Assembly: GCA_030824255.1 (NCBI GenBank)
Contig: JAVBYB010000125.1
Coordinates: forward strand, 1-8,895
Direction of reading: 5' to 3'
DNA length: 8,895 bases
From: a bacterium
GTDB taxonomy: Bacteria; Pseudomonadota; Alphaproteobacteria; Caulobacterales; Hyphomonadaceae
A program made the position numbers and the translations under genes. The notes below the pieces were generated by a model that saw only the letters and a list, made by a program, of their open reading frames with translations, had not been told where the DNA came from and ran no database searches. Numbering within the stretch: the stretch's first letter is position 1; the number at the start of each line of letters is the position of its first letter. Shown piece by piece: positions 6,043-8,895 of this stretch.

Positions 6043-6099
6043 CGCACGTACTACTCCGACCGCAGTATAGCCCTCGATTTCGGCCGCCGGGAAGTTGTG

Positions 6100-7386
6100 A
6101 TGAAGATTCTCATCGTCGGAAGCGGTGGACGGGAACACGCCCTGGCCTGGCGTCTGAAACAGAGCCCGCGCGTGACACAGCTGATGGTGGCGCCCGGCAA
6201 TCCGGGCATCGCGGACCTGGCCGAATGCGTGCCCGTGGCGGGGGATGATGTTGAAGGGCTGGTGGAGCTTGCGCGCGCGGAACGTCCGCATCTGGTGATT
6301 GTCGGGCCGGAGGTTCCGCTGGTCATGGGGCTGGCGGACAAGCTTCGCGCCATCGACATACCGGTGTTCGGACCCTCCGCCCGCGCTGCCATGCTGGAGG
6401 GATCCAAAGGGTTCTCCAAAGACTTCATGGCGCGCTACAGCATTCCCACCGCGCGCTATCGTCGTTTCACGGCCGAACAGACTGCGGACGCGAAGGCCTA
6501 TCTCGAGACGTTCGATGGCCCGCCTTACGTTCTGAAGGCGGATGGTCTTGCAGCCGGCAAGGGCGTCGTGATCGCCGAGACGAAGGCTGAGGCCGAGGCT
6601 GAAATCGATGCCATGCTCGGCGGCAAGTTCGGCGCTGCGTCGGCCTCGCTGGTGATCGAGGAATTCATGCATGGCGAGGAGGCTTCGTTCTTCGCGCTGT
6701 GCGATGGCGAAACCGCCGTGGCGCTGGCGGGCGCGCAGGACCACAAGCGTGTGGGCGATGGCGATACGGGCCCCAACACCGGCGGCATGGGCGCCTATTC
6801 GCCCGCGCCGATCCTGGATGCGGCGATGCAGCAGCGCGTCATGGACGCGATCGTCACGCCTACCATTGATGGCATGAGACAGGACGGCCGCCCCTATCGC
6901 GGCGTTCTGTTCGTGGGGCTGATGATCGACGAGACGCACGGGCCGCGCGTGGTGGAGTACAACGTCCGGTTTGGCGATCCGGAGTGTCAGGTGATCATGG
7001 CGCGTCTTGCGGAGGATCCGCTGCCGCAATTGCTGGCCTGCGCCACGGGCGGTCTGGCCGGGTGCAAGCGGCTGGAGCGGTTCTCCGATCCGGCGGTCAC
7101 CGTGGTGATGGCGGGCGCGGGTTATCCGGGCGAGCCAAAAAAGGGCGGCGTCATTCGCGGCCTCGCGGAAGCCGGGCAGGTTGACGGCGTCACTGTCTTC
7201 CACGCGGGCACCGCCAGACAGGGCAACGACATCGTCGGCAATGGCGGCCGCGTCCTGAACGTCACCGCCACCGCCCCCACCCTGAAGGAAGCCGTCCAGC
7301 GCGCCTACGAGGCCGTCGACCGCATCGACTGGGCTGACGGGTTCTGCAGACGCGATATCGCATGGCGTGCGCTGGAGCGTGGGTGA
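6100..7386 (+). CDS. purD: Phosphoribosylamine--glycine ligase (GAR synthetase)
   Basis: Step two of de novo purine synthesis: joins phosphoribosylamine and glycine, using ATP, to make glycinamide ribonucleotide in the cytosol. The 428-residue product matches the E. coli length (429). N-terminal Rossmann-like domain: LIVGSGGREHALAW (4-17) and IVGPEVPLVMGLAD (67-80). ATP-grasp domain: GSKGFSKDFM (101-110), LKADGLAAGKGVV (145-157), GPNTGGMGAYSP (224-235), then the metal/ATP motif EYNVRFGDPECQ (286-297). The C-terminal domain ends GFCRRDIAWRALERG. Start ATG 6100 begins the conserved MKILIVGSGG and has only a weak GGGA site about 8 bases upstream. The open frame continues back to TTG 6022, but those 26 residues do not belong to PurD. 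It lies divergent from the small beta-rich gene and xseA. No purine riboswitch is recognised in its leader. Confidence 0.97.
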   Translation: MKILIVGSGGREHALAWRLKQSPRVTQLMVAPGNPGIADLAECVPVAGDDVEGLVELARAERPHLVIVGPEVPLVMGLADKLRAIDIPVFGPSARAAMLEGSKGFSKDFMARYSIPTARYRRFTAEQTADAKAYLETFDGPPYVLKADGLAAGKGVVIAETKAEAEAEIDAMLGGKFGAASASLVIEEFMHGEEASFFALCDGETAVALAGAQDHKRVGDGDTGPNTGGMGAYSPAPILDAAMQQRVMDAIVTPTIDGMRQDGRPYRGVLFVGLMIDETHGPRVVEYNVRFGDPECQVIMARLAEDPLPQLLACATGGLAGCKRLERFSDPAVTVVMAGAGYPGEPKKGGVIRGLAEAGQVDGVTVFHAGTARQGNDIVGNGGRVLNVTATAPTLKEAVQRAYEAVDRIDWADGFCRRDIAWRALERG

Positions 7387-7395
7387 TCGCACTGT

Positions 7396-7479
7396 CCGGT
7401 GGCCAATGTCTGGTTCGTTGGAACGAGAAACCCCTCGACCTCTGCCCCGGAACGGTGTTTAGCAATTTCGAACCACCGG
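7396..7479 (+). ncRNA. Candidate structured leader or operator before the kinase-like gene
   Basis: Right arm CGAACCACCGG (7469-7479) can pair with CCGGTGG (7396-7402) and with TTCG (7414-7417), giving 11 base pairs with an 11-base bulge. Alternatively TGGTTCG (7411-7417) pairs with CGAACCA (7469-7475), so two pairings share one arm. Between the arms a CGAG/CTCG hairpin (7424-7437) and a CCG/CGG hairpin (7447-7455) could form, giving a small branched fold. It ends 40 bases before the ATG at 7520. Drawn by hand; no known RNA family is recognised, and it may be chance or a DNA-level operator. Confidence 0.3.
7415..7426. promoter_or_regulatory. Possible palindromic operator, TCGTT-GG-AACGA
   Basis: TCGTT (7415-7419) and AACGA (7422-7426) are exact inverted copies around a GG centre, upstream of an acyl-CoA-type gene that TetR-family repressors often control. 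Short palindromes occur by chance, and this one lies in the same stretch as the candidate leader fold. Low weight. Confidence 0.2.
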
Positions 7480-7519
7480 TACGGGCCGGCGCAGGCCAGC
7501 CGCAGCGACAGGGCAGGAC

Positions 7520-8605
7520 ATGAGCGACGCAAATCCCACTGACCTCTTTTCCGGCACCAAGGAAGTTACCGAGAGCCACAAGTTCGACGAGGCGAAACTC
7601 GCCGCGTGGATGGAGGCGAATGTCGAGGGCTACAAGGGCCCGCTCACCGTCCGCCAGTTCAAGGGCGGCCAGTCCAACCCGACCTATCAGCTCATCACGC
7701 CCAAGAAGAAATACGTCATGCGGCGCAAGCCGCCGGGCAAGCTCCTGCCCTCCGCTCACGCGGTCGATCGCGAGTATCGCGTGATCGCGGCGCTCCATCC
7801 GCTCGGCTTCCCGGTCGCAAAGCCCTACGGCCTGTGCGAGGACGAAAGCATCACGGGCACGATCTTCTACATCATGGACATGGTCGAAGGCCGCATCATC
7901 TGGGACGCGACCCTGCCTGACTACACGCCCGACCAGCGTGCCGCGATCTACGATGCGAAAGTCTCCACGTTCGCCGCTCTCCACAATGTCGACTGGAAGA
8001 AGGCCGGCCTTGAAGGCTTCGGCAAGGAGGGCGATTACGTCGCCCGCCAGATCCATCGCTGGACGAAGCAGTACCAGATGTCCGAGACGACCAAGATCCC
8101 GGAGATGAACAAGCTGATCGACTGGCTGCCGAAGAACATTCCGGCGGGCGAGACGACGACGATCGTCCATGGCGACTACCGCATCGACAACATGGTGCTG
8201 CACCCGACAGAGCCGAAGGTCATCGCCGTGCTCGACTGGGAACTGTCGACGCTCGGCGATCCGCTGGCAGACTTCACCTACCACCTGATGTCCTGGGAGA
8301 TGCCCTCATCAGACCCGCAGCGCCCGTCGATTGCTGGTGTCGTAAAGCAACCCGGCTACGGCATTCCAAGCAAGGAGCAGTACGTCGCGCGCTATTGCGA
8401 GCTGACGGGCCGCGATGGCCTGCCGCAGCTGGACTATTTCTTCGCCTACAACGCCTTCCGCCTCGCAGGCATCCTGCAGGGGATTGTGGGTCGCGTGCGT
8501 GACGGTACGGCGTCGAATGCGGCGGCGGCCCAGAATGAAGGGCGGGTCGCGCCGCTGGCGCAGTTTGCCTACGCATGTGCGCAGCGCGCTGGAATGGAAG
8601 GCTGA
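7520..8605 (+). CDS. APH/ACAD10-type phosphotransferase family protein
   Basis: A kinase-fold protein of the aminoglycoside-phosphotransferase (APH/choline kinase) superfamily, of the branch found as the N-terminal domain of ACAD10 and ACAD11. The 361 residues contain the ATP-loop region FKGGQSNPTYQL (48-59), YVMRRKPPGKLLPSAHAVDREYR (65-87), the hinge-like FYIMDMVEG (116-124), the catalytic loop HGDYRIDN (217-224; Asp219, Asn224), and the metal motif DWELSTLGDPLADF (239-252). ACAD10-like branch members act on 4-hydroxyacyl-CoA thioesters; the bacterial example is LvaA of levulinate breakdown. The substrate here is unknown and antibiotic resistance is unlikely. No dehydrogenase domain is fused, and no acyl-CoA gene is adjacent in the window. 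Start ATG 7520 has AGGG at 7510-7513 with 6-base spacing. The fold and motifs are secure and the exact substrate is not. Confidence 0.88.
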   Translation: MSDANPTDLFSGTKEVTESHKFDEAKLAAWMEANVEGYKGPLTVRQFKGGQSNPTYQLITPKKKYVMRRKPPGKLLPSAHAVDREYRVIAALHPLGFPVAKPYGLCEDESITGTIFYIMDMVEGRIIWDATLPDYTPDQRAAIYDAKVSTFAALHNVDWKKAGLEGFGKEGDYVARQIHRWTKQYQMSETTKIPEMNKLIDWLPKNIPAGETTTIVHGDYRIDNMVLHPTEPKVIAVLDWELSTLGDPLADFTYHLMSWEMPSSDPQRPSIAGVVKQPGYGIPSKEQYVARYCELTGRDGLPQLDYFFAYNAFRLAGILQGIVGRVRDGTASNAAAAQNEGRVAPLAQFAYACAQRAGMEG

Positions 8606-8656
8606 GTTCACGCTTGCTGAGCGCCTGCGCCTGTAGTCAGCTATCGGCTGGCCGAC
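8606..8656 (+). other. Short gap before the lipoprotein gene
   Basis: This 51-base gap contains a 5-bp inverted repeat TCGGC (8644-8648) and GCCGA (8651-8655). It has no T-run and no convincing promoter. The phosphotransferase and lipoprotein genes may be co-transcribed. Confidence 0.4.
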
Positions 8657-8660
8657 GGGG
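8657..8660 (+). promoter_or_regulatory. Ribosome-binding site choosing the start of the lipoprotein gene
   Basis: GGGG lies 9 bases before ATG 8670 but directly against the in-frame ATG 8661, so 8670 is the better start. It also begins a clean lipoprotein signal. Confidence 0.4.
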
Positions 8661-8669
8661 ATGCCGTTC

Positions 8670-8895
8670 ATGAAGCGATGGATCGTTGCGGCGGCGGTGC
8701 TGGCTGGCGCTTGCTCCAGTGTTCCGCAGGCGCCTGCGGGAACTGACGCCGACACGGTCGCGTGGTGGGGCATCACAGGCGATCTCTCTCATGACGGCAT
8801 GGAAGGGCGCGACACCGGCTCGCCGGGGTATGACCGCGCGGCTGCCTATGTCGCGGAGAAGTTCGCGGCGGCGGGGCTGAAGCCAGCTGGCGAAG
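8670..8895 (+). CDS. Putative M28-family metallopeptidase lipoprotein, 3' end cut
   Basis: Open to the window edge, so only about 75 residues are seen. The N-terminus MKRWIVAAAVLAGACSS has a charged start, a hydrophobic core and a lipobox-type LAGAC with the lipidated Cys at residue 15; -3 is Ala and not the usual Leu. The mature part begins with a short Pro/Ala linker, then ITGDLSHDGMEGRDTGSPGYDRAAAYVAEKFAAAGLKP. That pattern is the usual N-terminal helix-strand region of M28 Zn-dependent aminopeptidase-type peptidases, for example the EGR-x-G-x-PG block and the A-x-Y-x-A-x-x-F-x-x-AGL block. The zinc ligands lie beyond the window, so peptidase activity is inferred from family pattern only. 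It would act in the periplasm, anchored to a membrane. The in-frame ATG 8661 would add three residues (MPF). Confidence 0.8.
   Translation, partial: MKRWIVAAAVLAGACSSVPQAPAGTDADTVAWWGITGDLSHDGMEGRDTGSPGYDRAAAYVAEKFAAAGLKPAGE

Noticed and set aside
6022..6054. purD promoter, TTGGAC (6022) with TACTAC (6049)
   Set aside because: The spacer is 21 bases, too long for a sigma-70 type promoter, and no better pair was found.
6022..6099. TTG start at 6022 for purD
   Set aside because: PurD proteins begin at the MKILIVGSGG segment. The upstream 26 residues are not family-like and come from the intergenic inverted repeat.
6013..6099. ZTP (pfl) riboswitch upstream of purD
   Set aside because: The conserved ZTP core segments are absent; only an unrelated nested stem is present.
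6010..7392. Minus-strand open frame of 460 codons opposite purD
   Set aside because: An antisense shadow of a complete, motif-bearing purD. No family pattern is visible.
7435..7463. Promoter for the kinase-like gene, TCGACC (7435-7440) and TTTAGC (7458-7463)
   Set aside because: The spacing of 17 is good, but both boxes match the consensus only weakly and they lie inside the candidate leader fold.
7262..8284. Minus-strand open frame of 340 codons across the end of purD and the kinase-like gene
   Set aside because: It overlaps two real genes in antisense and its product has no recognisable motif.

Overview
The window is GC-rich, tightly packed bacterial chromosome from an alphaproteobacterium. 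The glutathione reductase carries the CVIRGC-IPKK form of the redox site, and purD lies divergent to xseA with one small gene between. Together with the style of the hypothetical proteins this suggests Caulobacterales or Hyphomonadales, but that placement is an inference from protein style and no rRNA or other marker is present. I see no mobile element, CRISPR array, tRNA or rRNA.

Layout. Positions 1-3995 hold five plus-strand genes: glutathione reductase (gor, 5' end cut by the window edge), a one-TM membrane protein 1 base downstream, an orphan ParA-type ATPase, a 121-residue protein 12 bases after it with a SAP-like C-terminus, and an exported class A acid phosphatase of the PAP2 superfamily. 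Positions 4003-5974 run on the minus strand: exonuclease VII large subunit (xseA), which converges with the phosphatase across only 7 bases, and behind it a small beta-rich protein of unknown function. Positions 6100-8895 return to the plus strand: purD (purine synthesis), an ACAD10/APH-type kinase-like phosphotransferase, and the start of an M28-type peptidase lipoprotein cut by the right edge.

How the genes work together. Most are independent housekeeping functions: thiol redox, DNA repair and purine synthesis. The pair that looks like a dedicated system is the ParA ATPase with its 121-residue neighbour, since ParA-type ATPases usually position a cargo with the help of a small partner encoded next door. 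No ParB gene or cargo is recognisable here, so the cargo is unknown.

Non-coding structure. The short gaps are structured. A 7-bp stem lies before parA and another before the phosphatase. Two tandem 17-bp imperfect repeats sit behind an xseA promoter that appears to be leaderless. A nested inverted repeat lies in the divergent gap before purD. An interrupted 11-bp inverted repeat could fold the leader of the phosphotransferase gene. All were found by eye and some may be chance in GC-rich DNA. The phosphatase has an otherwise perfect class A signature but lacks its final aspartate.
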